A DNA stretch of 64,000 nucleotides from Dichetophora obliterata. Taxonomy: Eukaryota; Arthropoda; Insecta; Diptera; Sciomyzidae. Shown in pieces: positions 52,375 to 63,115 of the stretch (position 1 is its first letter; each line of letters starts with the position of its first letter). Location of the stretch: positions 225,401,293 through 225,465,292 of the forward strand of contig OY986435.1 of NCBI GenBank assembly GCA_963920525.1, written 5' to 3'. The notes below the pieces were generated by a model. It searched no databases and was not told where the DNA came from. It saw only the letters and a list, made by a program, of their open reading frames with translations. Position numbers and translations under genes: made by a program.

Positions 52375-54225
52375 AAGCAAGCTTTAGCCAGCTTGCAAAA
52401 ATACCAAATAGATACAAGTCATATTCATGCTTGCTCGTTGGCTTGGCTTGTTTGGACTTACTTTGTCAGGCAGAAACTTGAAAAGCTTGAAACGATGGGC
52501 AAAAGCTTGTAAGCTCGCAAGTATCCAATTAATTGAATCTAAAGCAAGTATCCAAAAAATTCAATGAGCTTGTGTAGAAAGAGCTTAAGCGTAATAGGAC
52601 TTTTAAGGATACTGTGGACTTCGTGGTTGCAAGTTTTAGGGGTAGATGATTTCGAATTTGATGTAAAGTTTAAAATTTAAGATGTCGGATAGAGTTGCCA
52701 CCTAAACTTTTTGTATTTTTGCGAATTCTTGTAATTTTGAAATTCTGACAACGGATTTGATTTCGAATATAATGTCACTGTTTTAAATTTAAGATGGAGG
52801 TTAGGGTTGCCACCTAAATTTTTACCACAGTATTGCCACCTAATAATATGTATTTTTAAGAGTTTTAAACATAATTTAACAGTGTTAGAGAGTCACTGAT
52901 TTCAAATCTGAAGTCAAAATTTTACAATTCAGGATGGTGGATAGGGTTGCCACCTTAACTTTTTGTATTTATATAAATTCTGGGCTTGGCGGGCTGGCAA
53001 AAAAAAAGGGTACACCAAAAATGGGTCGCTGAATCCGAATCCGTGGTCAGAATTTCAAACTTATAAAATATTGAAATAATTGGGTTGCCACCTAATAATA
53101 AGTATTTTGAAGAATTTAAACATAACTAAACAGTGTTAGAGGGTCATTGATTTCAAATCTGAAGTCAAAATTTTAAAATTCAGGATGGTGGATAGGGTTG
53201 CCACCTTAACTTTTTGTATTTATATAAATTCTGGGCTTGGCGGGCTGGCAAAAAAAAAGGGTACACCAAAAATGGGTCGCTGAATCCGAATCCGTGGTCA
53301 GAATTTCAAACTTATAAAATATTGAAATAATTGGGTTGCCACCTAATAATAAGTATTTTGAAGAATTTAAACATAATTTAACAGTGTTAGAGGGTCATTG
53401 ATTTCGAATCTGAAGTCAGAATTTTAAATTTCATGATGGTAAATAGGGTTGCCACCTTAATTTTTTGTATTTCTATGAATTCTGGGCTGTCAAAAAAATG
53501 ATATACTAAAAATGGGTCACTTAATCCGAATCCGTGGTCAGAAATTCAAAGTTATAAAATTTTGAAATATTAGGGTTGCCAACTAATAATTGTATTTTTA
53601 AGAATTTTGAACATAATTAAACAGTGTTAGGGAGTCATTGATTTCGAATCTGAAGTCAGAATTTTATAATTCAAGATGGTTTATAAGGTTGCCACCTTAA
53701 TTTTTTGTATTGTTATGAATTCGGGGCTGGCAAAAAAAATGGTACATCAAAAATGGGTCGCTGAATCCGAATCCGTGGTCAGAATTTCAAAATTACAAGA
53801 ATTCGCAAAAATACAAAACAAAATGTAGGTGGCAACTCTATCCGCCATCTTGAATTTTAAATTCTGACATCAGATCCGAAATCATCTACTCCCTAAAACT
53901 GGCAACAACGCAGTCTACAGAACCCTTAAAAGTCATAATAGGGTTAAGCTTTTCCTACACAAGCTCATTGAATTTTTTGGATACTTGCTTTAATTGGATA
54001 CTTGCCTTCAATTTCAAGCTTTTCAAGCGCTTTTGGCCGAAGGCATCAAGCTTTACTTTACTTCAAACTTCGTGCCGTTCGCTTGTAAGCTAGCATACTT
54101 GCAAGTCGCAAGCTGTAGTGGGCTTATTTATTCAATTGCAAGCTATACTTGATTCAAAATTATCAAGCTCAAGCTAGCTTGAACTTGTATTTTAAGCAAG
54201 TAATTGAAATATACTTCAAATAAGC
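52375..54225. mobile_element. Fold-back element with long inverted arms around a tandem-repeat core
   Basis: The left arm (about 52375-52760) and right arm (about 53785-54225) are reverse complements. Matching pieces include caagtatccaattaa, ccaaaaaattcaatgagc, gagcttgtgtag, gagttgccaccta and gcgaattcttgtaattttga, in mirrored order on the two sides. The inner 150 bp agree at roughly nine in ten positions by eye; the outer parts are rich in aagctt and gcttg words and are less well conserved. The 1-kb loop is a tandem array of a 240-250 bp unit. There is no transposase frame. It is best read as a non-autonomous fold-back DNA transposon. Exact ends and target duplication could not be fixed. Confidence 0.65.
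52700..53790 (+). repeat. Tandem repeat, 240-251 bp period, about four copies
   Basis: The motif gggtcgctgaatccg (third copy gggtcac) occurs at 53023, 53274, 53514 and 53755, spaced 251, 240 and 241 bp. Each unit also carries gggttgccacctaat, cagtgttagag, a tcattgatttc block and a gctggc followed by an A-run. The two units around 52.85-53.34 kb are almost identical, so they duplicated recently; the outer ones are more diverged. The array lies inside the fold-back element. Confidence 0.85.
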
Positions 54226-54261
54226 TTGTGCAGTTCTCTGATACTTGACCACTTGAGCGAC

Positions 54262-54830
54262 CTCTAAATCAATTTCGATGGATCCGAAACTTTACATTTT
54301 ATTATCATTTATGTTAAGTTTGCTTGCTTTAATAAAAAATATCTCTTTTTTAATGTTTTTATTATTTTTTAACCTAAAACCAGGGTTGCCAGATATCAGT
54401 TATCTCTGTAACCTAATAATTTTTCTGAATATAAATCAGAAATATTTTTTTAAAATTTATTTTAAGTGAGTGCCTAAAACAGATACTTTGAGGATTATTA
54501 AAAAAAATTAAATTTTAAACAGCTAAAAATTTTTCCGAATTTTTCTTATTTAAATGTAGTACAAAACGACTCAAAATAATTTCACCACCACCTGTGATGT
54601 TCTTTTTTAAAATTTTGTATTCTTAGATTTTTGGGAATGTTTTTCGTAAAAAACTCAAACTCGAAATTTTTAAAACGGTACACTTCTAGGAAAAACTTTC
54701 ATAACGACCAGGTTATTTAACGTAATCGCATAACATGAATTTAATTGTGAGCTTTAGTAATAATCGCATAATTTTAGTGACCTCTTAATCACTTTGGACT
54801 GATCTGAAATTTTATATTTTATCATTTCTC
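54262..54830 (+). repeat. Diverged direct repeat of ~50 bp, 516 bp apart
   Basis: gacctctaaatcaatttcg, then gatccgaaactttacatttta at 54262 onward resembles gacctcttaatcacttt, then gatctgaaattttatatttta at 54778 onward, about three quarters identical by eye. The DNA between is AT-rich and noncoding. These may be remnants of one repeat family or long terminal traces of a decayed insertion. Confidence 0.4.
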
Positions 54831-55041
54831 ATCCATTCGAATATTTTGAGAGGGATCGATTTAAAAAAAGACACTTGAATTTAAGGGCCACCTTAGTATT
54901 TACGTTATTTAAGTTTTTTAATCGATCTAAATTAGCAAACTGAAAAGGCGCGTCCGAAACTGACACGCACACTTTTTTATTTAATTTTATCAGTTTTCAG
55001 TGGAACTTCTCTTAAACTTATTACATTTACTGCATCCGTAC

Positions 55042-55363
55042 ATATACCCAGCAGCGGATTTGCCAGTGGCAAAAAGTAATGCGTCTGCATATAGCAGAAG
55101 TAATTAACTCATACCTCATTACCTGTAATGTAGCATACAAGGAAAAGTAATGCAGTGATTTTTATAACTTAATACAAGTAGTATGTTAGTCCATAACTTC
55201 TAGGTTATGCTGAAGGGAAGCGATCACTTACCTCCTGTCTCATTCAATGTTAAATGTAAGGCCTTTTATGCATAGTAAGGTAATATAGTCGGAAGTAGTG
55301 GTCATTACAAGGTAATTGATGCTTCATATATTCGGAATATATTCCATCCGCTACTGGGTATAT
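55042..55363. mobile_element. MITE-like element (~320 bp) with 18-bp terminal inverted repeats
   Basis: atatacccagcagcggat at 55042-55059 is matched by its reverse complement atccgctactgggtatat at 55346-55363 with one mismatch. Just inside both ends, ggtaat/gtaatg words recur in opposite orientation (cattacctgtaatg on the left, cattacaaggtaat on the right). No transposase is present. A TA target duplication is possible if the element begins at TACCC and ends at GGGTA, but the palindromic flank makes this ambiguous. The minus-strand frame that begins inside this element is not supported as a gene. Confidence 0.6.
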
Positions 55364-55699
55364 ACTCGAATAAATTATGGTTAAAAATTCCACAGCCGCC
55401 GAGAGAAAACGCAAATACTCTAAATTTAGTTTGAAATTTTACAACAAAGTTAAAAAAATAATTACTCTTGTGAGGTATAGCTTTAAGCCTCTCCAGAAAA
55501 GAGAGAAAAACTGCTGGCAGTGACAGTGTGCACACCTGGCATTAAAAAAATGTAATGCGAAAATGAATTTTGTGACTTTTAGTTGTTTACTTAAATTTTT
55601 TACTTTTTAAAAAGTAATTTAATTTCTGCCTTTTAAATATAAATTTTCCCAAATTTTTTGCAATTGAATTAATAAAATAAGTTCTTTTTTTTAACTAAG

Positions 55700-55869
55700 G
55701 AAAATGTGCTTAGTAAGATTTTTGAAAAAGTAACCATCCCAAAAAGTTTGAAAATCGACGGTGACTTTTTCTTACAGATAAGGCACTCATTGTTTAAGAA
55801 AAAAACTGACCTGTTCTTTGCCGGTTTTAATGAAACTTTTATAAACATGATGAAATTGTTTCAGAAAAA
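55700..55869 (+). CDS. Possible internal exon or coding remnant, unidentified
   Basis: A pyrimidine-rich tract ending ttaactaag is followed by a frame (gaa aat gtg ctt agt) open for about 57 codons to cagaaaaag, directly before gtatac, a reasonable splice donor. If unspliced, the frame ends at a TAG at 55904-55906. The residues include SKIFEKVTIPKSLKIDG and FFAGFNETF, a mix of hydrophobic and basic residues that is more protein-like than neighbouring frames. I recognise no family. The nominal start is GTG, so it is not a stand-alone eukaryotic gene. Chance remains possible in AT-rich DNA. Confidence 0.22.
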
Positions 55870-55906
55870 GGTATACCATCTCTTAAGCAGCATTACTGTT
55901 AAATAG

Positions 55907-58005
55907 TGTCACTTAAATTTTTATAAACATTTTAATTTTTGTAATAGAAAATTATTATATGAAGTTGATTTTATATACTAAAAAATATTTAAAATTGACT
56001 TAAGACATTTCTTGTATTAATTAACATTAATAACTTTTATAATGAGATATACATAAGAAATACAGAATTTTCCTTACAATACAGAATATTTATGGATAGT
56101 CACCGTAAGCATACAGCCGCTGACAATAATCAACGTAGAAAAAAATTAAATATTTTATACGTATACTTGAATATCTACTAGAATTTTTAAACATTAAAAC
56201 CCGGGGAAAATATACTTTTTACCCAAGCTTGTATGAATTGACCTAAGTCAATTATTATTAACAAAACAATTTGAGCATTTTATTTTTAATATGTGGCAGC
56301 CTTTTGATTTGAATTCAGAATATAACAAAATTACGGAGAAACAAGAATCAGTTTGTGCCCATTATATAAATGTCATTACCCAGCACTCTAGTGGACAATA
56401 GTGTAAACTTATTTTAGATAGCTTAAGCACTGATCAAACAGTAAAAAGCTTTTTGAATTCGCCGATAAATTTTAAAGCTCATTCAATTTAGCAGCATTCT
56501 GTTGTCAACATATGTGATTACAGAGATCGGACATTTCATATTCGCCGAATGCTGCGAAAAAGATGCTAACTTCACACCGGTAATCTTGAAACAAGATTTT
56601 GTTTACCATTTTACAAATAAAAGAACAAAAAATTAAAAATATTTTTTTTCTGTATTTACCAGTTTTCTTTAACAAGATCAAGTGTAAGGTCATCGAAACT
56701 TATGAATAAAATGTTGGTCCTTATAAGACAAACCATTTTACAGATTAAACTTTGCAAATACCTTTACCGTTATAAAATTTATAGGCGATAAATTGCCTCA
56801 AAATGATAAGGTATGTGCACAAAAATTGAAATTGCGAAAAAACATATGAAAGCTCCATATTAAAGTTTTTTTGACTGAAAGGCAACATTCTTCTTCAAAT
56901 TTAAAAATAAAAAATCGCAAAAAAATTACTCGTTTTTTGAGAAATTAGCAAATAAATTTTTTTTTAATATGTTGGCATCTGTAACATCCAAAATTTTTAA
57001 ATTATATATTTTTTCCAGAAACTACTTTCTAATACCTTTCTAACGGTACCTAATTTATACAAATTTGGTTAAATCTGACGTAGATACAATTAATTTAAAA
57101 TTTTCCAATTCTGGCGTTTTCGGACGATTTGCAGAATTGAAATGTCCATAACTTTTTAACGAATGGCAACAAAAAAAATATATGAACCTATGTTCTTAGA
57201 ATTTTAATAGGAACCTATAATCCAAAAATCAAACAAATCGAAAGCCATGAGACGGACCCGTTTTGCGTTATGCTTGGAATGGGCGTATTAAGAAAATTAA
57301 ATATCATGCTCCTCATCCTATCACATTGCTATATTTAAAAGTATTCTGTATAAATGATCATTCTATCTAAGCTTTCAAATTTGATCGTTATTTTTGGTCC
57401 GTGCTAAAGTTAGTTAGAGCTACAAATAAGCAATGCATTGGCTTTAATTTTTTCCATATCTTAATGAACATATATTAGCAATATATTATTGAAAATAATT
57501 CAATCTAATTGCAACACGTGTACGTGCTGAAAATAGAATGAAATCGAACCCTTGCATTCAAAAACTCGCAACCATAACACAAATAAACCTCCTACACATA
57601 CATACACACTCACTCACGTTCATTTGCAGCCAATTCGACACTTTGTTCTGTTATAGTTCTGATTTCGATTTTTGGCAATTTGTTTTTGTTTCTTTTTTTT
57701 TCTACCTTTGCGTTAATTCTAAACACGTTCTGCCATTATTAAAACTCACTTTAAGCGCTAGATTAGATGCAGTCATGGTTGATACCTAATTTACCACGAT
57801 GCACAGTGGGCTAGAAGCCTATTTTAGCGCGAACAAATTTTAAGAGCCAATGTGAAAAGCTGAATAGATCGTCTTTTATGTAATTTTGTTTGCTGAATCC
57901 GAATTATCCTACGACTTAACCCTTTTTCTACATTACATCCATATGGATACAAACTTTTTATATTCTCGAAAGTTGCTGGAAGTCAGAAATTTAAGCATAT
58001 GCAGT
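55907..58005. other. AT-rich noncoding stretch
   Basis: No gene supported. The minus-strand frame 56505-56693 and plus-strand frame 57538-57789 have no recognised domain and unremarkable composition; the latter overlaps a short acatacatacacactc-type microsatellite at about 57596-57617. From 56,870 to 57,220 the text (A-runs, aatcgcaaaaaaatta, ccataactttttaac) has the texture of satellite DNA, but no tandem copy was found in the window. Confidence 0.4.
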
Positions 58006-58009
58006 GAAA

Positions 58010-58225
58010 CGTCCCTTACTTGAACTTTCATAACTCGAAATTCTCCACAACTCGAAATAGTATTTGAGCTTTTGGCTTTCTTAAAACATTTTCCCTTTAT
58101 TTTGATATCTATTAGTCGAATTTCCCTAACTCGAATTTTTCTTCAACTCGAAACGAAATCTCATTTGTTTAGAAAGACTTTCATGCATATTCATCTCCGT
58201 AACTCTAATTTCTCTCACTTACAAC
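58010..58225 (+). repeat. Degenerate short repeat based on ACTCGAA
   Basis: The words ttgaactttcataactcgaa, ctccacaactcgaaa, attagtcgaatttc, cctaactcgaattt, cttcaactcgaaac and gtaactctaattt occur within about 200 bp, each a tct/cct-(n)-actcgaa-ttt block of roughly 20-25 bp. This is a decayed tandem array of a short unit, the kind found inside some insect mobile elements. No element ends were identified. Confidence 0.5.
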
Positions 58226-59116
58226 AATTTCAATATTTCTGACGAAAATTAAATTATTTTCATAATATTTTATTCTATAACTTGAATTTTCCGTAACAAA
58301 TTTTAACAGTATTCTCTAAACATATTGTCCTTTTGAAATCCATTAAAAAAAGTGTTTAAAATTTAAGCACTAGACAACATCCTTAAGCTACAAGAATAAC
58401 TAAATTAAAGCATCTTTTTCAGTTGGCTGCAAACGGCTGCTCGTATTTTATTTTTTATATTGACATATATACAATAACGATTAAAAAGATATATGTTGGA
58501 ACTTCTGCCTTCACCTGCCTTTTTTTTAAACAACATTAAAACAGTTATCTTCAACTAATTTTTTTTTACCTGTTTATAATGACGCTTAAAAATAAAGCTT
58601 ACCGTCAGAATTTTGTTATATGGCTTTAATATTGAAAATCAGTAAAAAAATTTACGAAAATCGCTTAGAAATACACGGTATTGACTTTTTATTGTGATAC
58701 ACAAAAGAGCAGAGATCTAAAACTAACGGTATTTTATAGTATTTACAAGGTTAAAAAATAAAATAAGAGTTGTCATCGGATACCTCATTTCATGACCAAC
58801 TTCAAAAATGTATTTTGGGCAAAACAAGTTTTTTTCAGTTTTTATCATTAATTCGCGTTAGCATCCTCACCTTGACCACAGTGCAGTGTGTTGAAAGAAA
58901 AACACTGTTTCATTTTCCAATCATAACAGCAATATAAAGTGAATATTTTGTTTGTTGGTGGGAAAAAAATTATCTTTTTACTGGCTATAGTACAGCCCAG
59001 GCATCCAGGGTCAGCAATTTTTGGGGCCCCTTTTTCCTTTTCTAACGTCTTAAAATTACTTTTTTCCACCACAATATTAATACTCCTACGCGTACTGCGT
59101 AAGGGGTATATTAAAG
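58226..59116. other. Noncoding stretch next to the AATTCC fold-back element
   Basis: No gene supported. Two open frames on opposite strands overlap at 58939-59072, one on each strand, with no domain in either. A short GC-richer island at 58,990-59,035 (cagcccaggcatcc, ttggggcccc) and a palindromic tacgcgtactgcgta at about 59088-59102 stand out from the AT-rich background. Confidence 0.35.
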
Positions 59117-60413
59117 CAGAGCTGGGTCAAAAAGTACTCAATACAATTCAATTCCAATTCTTTGAAATTAGGAATTGGTAATTGGCACTCTCAATTCCTC
59201 AGGAATGTAATTGGAAAGAATTCGTCAATTCCATTACAGGAATTGTAATTCGTAATTGAAAATCCTTAGAATGGAATTGAAAAAAAATGGTTAATTCCAT
59301 TACATAAATTGTAGTTCGTAATTGAACACCTCAATTCCTCTGGAATGGAATTGGAAGAAATTGTTAATTTCATTACAGGAATTGTAATTCGTAACTGAAC
59401 ACCTCAATTCCTTGGAATAGAATTGAAAAATAGTCAATTCAATAATAGGTAATTGAAAACCTTAAGTCCTTAGAATGAAATTGGAAAAAATGCTCAATGG
59501 ATACAGGAATTGTAATTGGTGTCACCTCGATTTCTCAGGAATGGAATTAGAAAAAATTGTCAATTCCATTACAGGAATTGTAATTCGTAGCTGAACACCT
59601 CAATTCTTTAGAATGGCATTGAAAAAATAGTCGATCCCATTACAGGAATTGTAATTGGCAGTTGAAAACCTCAATTACTTAGAATGGAATTGGAAAAAAT
59701 ATCAATTCCATTACAGGAATTGTAATTGCTAATTGAACACTTCAATTCCTCATAAATTGATTTGGAAAAAATCGCCCATTCTATTACAGGAATTGCAATT
59801 TGAAGCAAAAATATCAATTACTTTTTCATTAACTCAAAACTACTTAATTTTGTATCAGAAAACTTTATCTGACTCCGACTGTTAGTAGGTCAATGAAATA
59901 TTTGCAAATAAATGTATTACTAAAAATATTAATTTTTTAATTTATTATCACATTTTGAGTTAGAATAAAATATAAAGCTGCTACTCCACCTGGTTTAATC
60001 CAGCTAAATTTTTGCAAGGTGCTTGGTAAACAACGTCCGCACCCCTGTACAAAATTTTGTTAATCTACTAACAAAGCGATGTTTTACAATTCTATTCCTA
60101 AGGAATTGAGGCGTTCAATTACCAATTACAATTCCAGTAATGAAATTTACAATTTTTTTCAATTTCATTCCCGTAGGAATTGAAGTGGTCAATTACCCAT
60201 TACAATTCCTGTGATGGAATTGACAATTTTTTCTTATTCCATTCCTAAGGAAATGAGATGTCCAATTACCAATTACAATTCCTGTAATGTAATTGAGAAG
60301 TTTTTCCAATTACATTTCTGAGGAATTGAGATGTACAATTACCAATTCCTAATACTAAGGAATCGGAATCGAGTTGGAATTAAATTCAAAAGAATCATTA
60401 CAACCCAGCTCTG
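59117..60413. mobile_element. hAT-like fold-back element with inverted arrays of an AATTCC-rich unit
   Basis: The termini are exact 11-bp inverted repeats: cagagctgggt at 59117-59127 and acccagctctg at 60403-60413. The CAG...CTG ends with a GCTGGGT-like interior fit hAT-superfamily termini. Inside each end is a degenerate tandem array of a 66-74 bp unit, with aattccattacagg and aattgtaatt in the left arm (59,150-59,800, about nine units) and its reverse complement in the right arm (60,080-60,400, about four units). The centre (59,810-60,080) is AT-rich, and no transposase frame is present. An 8-bp target duplication, usual for hAT, was not seen, so the flank may have been altered since insertion. 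Confidence 0.7.
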
Positions 60414-60634
60414 ATGCGAACACATTTTATTATAATTTTTTTATAAAAAATTTTGCGAGACAGAGAGCAAAGCATTTAGAAATCATACGTCTCGCAGACT
60501 TAGGTTATCAAATCAGGGTTAAAGGCAGAGATAATGCTAACACTAACTGGGCTTTTAGAGGTGACTGCGACATATCTCGAAGGCTCTGGCCGGAGCTAAA
60601 TGAGAAGAGAACCGAAAGAAAATATGAATGAAAT
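60414..60634 (+). pseudogene. Short open stretch, possible coding remnant, unidentified
   Basis: Immediately right of the AATTCC element a frame stays open to a TGA at about 60631. It is less AT-rich than the surroundings and reads residues such as RLADLGYQIRVKGRDN and FRGDCDISRRLWPEL, followed by a basic end. The only ATG of this frame lies inside the mobile element at 60374, so that start is accidental. No family recognised. It may be a host exon or transposon fragment into which the element inserted. Confidence 0.22.
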
Positions 60635-61280
60635 TTTGGTAAAACAAGAAACTTTACATTTCAACATTCGCCAGTTTTCGAAAAATCAAAATTTTTCAAA
60701 TCCCTTCATTCTTCAGGAGCATTACTTCATTAACTAATCCCTTTTTTTATTTTAGATGATCCAGTGAGAAGCAGTAGTGATCACGGCAAAACACTTTTTT
60801 TTATCTCTCGGAAATTTACTGTAATTAAAAAAATATTTTGCATTAAAGCCTGTACGTATATCTATATTATTATTTATATATTATTTAATTATTCAAAAAT
60901 TATGCAAATATCTTTAATTAGGGACCGTAAAGGTTATGATTTCTATTAAAGCTTTTATTCAATCCCATTATTTTTTTAAATATCAAAGAACCAAGGCATG
61001 CGCCTTATACAAACAAGGTTTGGTCTTTGACCTAAAATAAAAGGGAAAGATTATTTAGATGAATTGATTAGAACCATTAAATTAATCAATAGGCGAAACA
61101 ACCGTGGAAGACGATTTTAATTGCTTTTAGCCGAGGCTAGTGTTATGCCTTAACCTAGGCCAGCATTTCTAGCCCTTAGTTGTTCCTGTCCTTTAATTCC
61201 ATATTTTCCACAATTTAGCTGTGGATTTTTAGTATTTCATAATTCTTAAATACAGGAAAGAACAAAGAAAGTGAAAAGAA
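60635..61280. other. Noncoding stretch
   Basis: No gene supported. The plus-strand frame 60764-60949 follows an acceptor-like ttttttattttag at about 60744-60756, but its product is low-complexity (Ile/Tyr/Lys-rich) and unrecognised. Confidence 0.35.
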
Positions 61281-61287
61281 CCATGTC

Positions 61288-61365
61288 CGAGCCCAGATTC
61301 GAACCAAAGACCTCTGGGTTGATAGTCTAGCGCACTCTGCACTAGACTGCAAAGGCCGAAAAATC
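61288..61365 (-). repeat. tRNA-like sequence, probably tRNA pseudogene or tRNA-derived SINE head
   Basis: On the minus strand the region reads cagtctagtgcagagtgcg (A-box-like position), ctatcaa in the anticodon-loop position (T before atc), gaggtc as variable region, and ggttcgaatc (61305-61296), which matches the Pol III B-box consensus GGTTCGANNCC closely. The spacing between A-like and B boxes is tRNA-like. The anticodon stem pairs only partly and the T-stem is weak, so a functional tRNA is unlikely. A short SINE body could continue to lower coordinates; no poly-A tail was identified. Confidence 0.45.
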
Positions 61366-61882
61366 AAATGATATTTATATTTTTAATAAAAAATTTACAA
61401 GTATTTCCCCTACAAATACAATGTGGGATTTCAGAATTAAACTTTAGCTTTCAATTATTGTTGAATTATTTCAATTATTGTCGAATATCCTTATATTCTT
61501 CTTTGTACATTACAACTTTTTTGTAACCCATGTCTACATTAGTAATTGTAGTGGTGAATATTATGTTTAAATATTTAATCTATTTTATATTGGTATATAT
61601 TTTATAAAAATTGTTTATTTAAAAAATTAAATATCTCTATTGTATAATTTTTGAATTCTGATATTTTTATTTCAAAGCCTAACTTAAAAACAGCAACATA
61701 CAACAGAAAGGCCGAATAACAACAACAAATAAAAATTAAAATTAAAACTCATTGAAAACAATTTTTGAACATAACAAGTATTATAAAAGTAATTTAAGTA
61801 ATATCTTCTGCATATTCTGCATTCCGATGTCTCCAGTGAAACGATTAAAATAAACTTGATAATATTTTGACATTAGTTAATA
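61366..61882. other. AT-rich stretch downstream of the integrase remnant
   Basis: No gene supported. Because the integrase fragment is on the minus strand, this is where the element's 3' end and long terminal repeat would lie. The minus strand carries ctggagacatcggaatgc near 61830, but neither a clear polypurine tract nor LTR ends could be delimited. Confidence 0.3.
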
Positions 61883-62344
61883 TTAAAGGTAGCTTTTTTT
61901 GTGTGTGTTAGATATGTAGGTGATGTTTGAAGAGTAGTTGAAGTTATTATATTGGCTAGTTTTAAATAATCTATCGAACTTGATCTTATAGTACTTATTT
62001 CCTTGTTGTATTTTTAATATTATATCAAATATTTCAATCACTATAAAAGGTCCATGAAAAGGTGGTTGAAGGCTTGCTTGTTGATTTACTTTAACGAAAA
62101 CGTATTCACAAGACTTGAGTGATTTTGGTAAATAAAAGGAATTTTTATTGCTATGATCTATTTTGGAACGAACTTGTTGAAGAGATTCCAAAGAGTTATC
62201 AGTATAATTTTTACTAGAAAAAACTAATTCTCCAGGATATCTAAGAGTTTGACCGTTAACTAATTCCCCTGAAGAGCATTTCAGATCTTCTTTAATAGCA
62301 GTTCGTAAACCAAGAAGAATCCATGGTAAATGTTCTGACCAATG
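61883..62344 (-). pseudogene. Ty3/gypsy integrase, C-terminal part (open fragment)
   Basis: From 62344 down to the stop at 61883 one frame is open for about 153 codons. It begins WSEHLPWILLGLRTA and continues with GELVNGQTLRYPGEL, both typical of the region after the integrase core in Ty3/gypsy polyproteins. It ends with a C-terminal-domain stretch in which YVFVKV, LQPPFHGPF and KFDRL can be recognised. In a working element this part of Pol helps bind DNA during insertion of the cDNA. There is no start codon of its own (position 62191 is TTG), so it is a fragment of a longer Pol, out of frame with the core upstream. Confidence 0.8.
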
Positions 62345-62779
62345 TATCGAGTCGTATCCGATGTATCCAATGATACCAATGTATCAATCCGTTGGCTCTT
62401 GGATGATATGGAAAAGTATGTATTTTGTGTGACCCGAGTAATTTAGTTAATTCTTTTAATAATTTTGGAGTGAAGTGTGTGCCTTGATCTACTGTAATTT
62501 TAAGTGGGACTCCAAATTGTCGAACGTAATTTTAAACAAAAGTATTTGCTATTGAACTATTCAAAATTTTTTAAGTGGATAAACTTCTGACCAACGAGTG
62601 TGTCTATTTATAATTGTTAATAAATATTTATAACTGTTAGATATTGGTACTGGTCCTACTGAATCCATGTGGATATATTCAAAACTACCCGAAGGAATTT
62701 CAATCTTCTTGACTGGAGTCTTTGTGTAAATATAAATTTTTGATTTTTGACAATCAAGACAGCTAAAATGTCCATTCAT
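62345..62779 (-). pseudogene. Ty3/gypsy integrase catalytic core, broken
   Basis: The frame ending at 62561 contains the second half of the zinc-binding motif (CLDCQKSK) and the first catalytic Asp in YIHMDSVGPVP, then YLLTIINRHTRW and SEVYPL. After a break, a second frame reads FGVPLKITVDQGTHF, with the second catalytic Asp at 62487-62489, and FPYHPRANG near 62390-62410. The third catalytic residue, a Glu expected just after the YHPRANG-type motif, is absent: the DNA there (62341-62390) consists of repeated gtatc words. Stops and frame changes separate the pieces, so no active enzyme can be made. The element type is recognised from these motifs, without a database search. Confidence 0.8.
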
Positions 62780-63115
62780 TTATTTGCTTTCGCATGTTTG
62801 GCTAAATATATTTAGATTGTTTTAAACTTCTTGCTGAACGAATTCCAGGATGAGGTAATGAGTGTATTTTTTCAAAAACAATTCTTTCCATCGAATTTGG
62901 AATTTATGGTCTGAAAGAATTGCTTGGAATGTCACACCAAATTTTAAAGTTTAAAAGTGGAATAGTAATTTCTTTTAAATTATGTAAGAAATTGGAGTTG
63001 ATATTAAAAATTTTAGTTCTTCATCAGATTGTTGTTTTCGAATAGTTTTGAAAAGTTAATGTTTTCTGTTGAAATTGCTTCAATAATACATGGTGTTGAT
63101 GTATCTGATGGAGGG
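62772..63115 (-). pseudogene. Ty3/gypsy Pol, segment upstream of integrase with HHCC zinc motif
   Basis: Reading on the minus strand from about 62987, the frame contains IWCDIPSNSFRP, then MERIVFEKIHSLPHPGI (His-x3-His of the HHCC zinc domain), and PNMRKQINEW, with two in-frame stops between these. The Cys pair follows after a +1-type frame change at about 62770. Further upstream, to about 63115, weaker similarity continues (IRKQQSDEEL). Reverse transcriptase and RNase H motifs were not found to the right of this, so the copy is 5'-truncated or that part is decayed beyond recognition. The plus-strand frame 63029-63295 overlaps this element in antisense. Confidence 0.7.

Noticed and set aside
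54278..54469. 63-codon hydrophobic plus-strand frame as a membrane peptide gene
   Set aside because: The Leu/Phe/Ile content follows from T-rich DNA, and no supporting signals are present.
55305..55535. 76-codon minus-strand frame
   Set aside because: It overlaps the end of the short inverted-repeat element and has no recognised domain.
58848..59181. Pair of opposite-strand frames near 59 kb
   Set aside because: They overlap antisense, and the plus-strand one runs into the mobile element at 59117. Neither has a domain.
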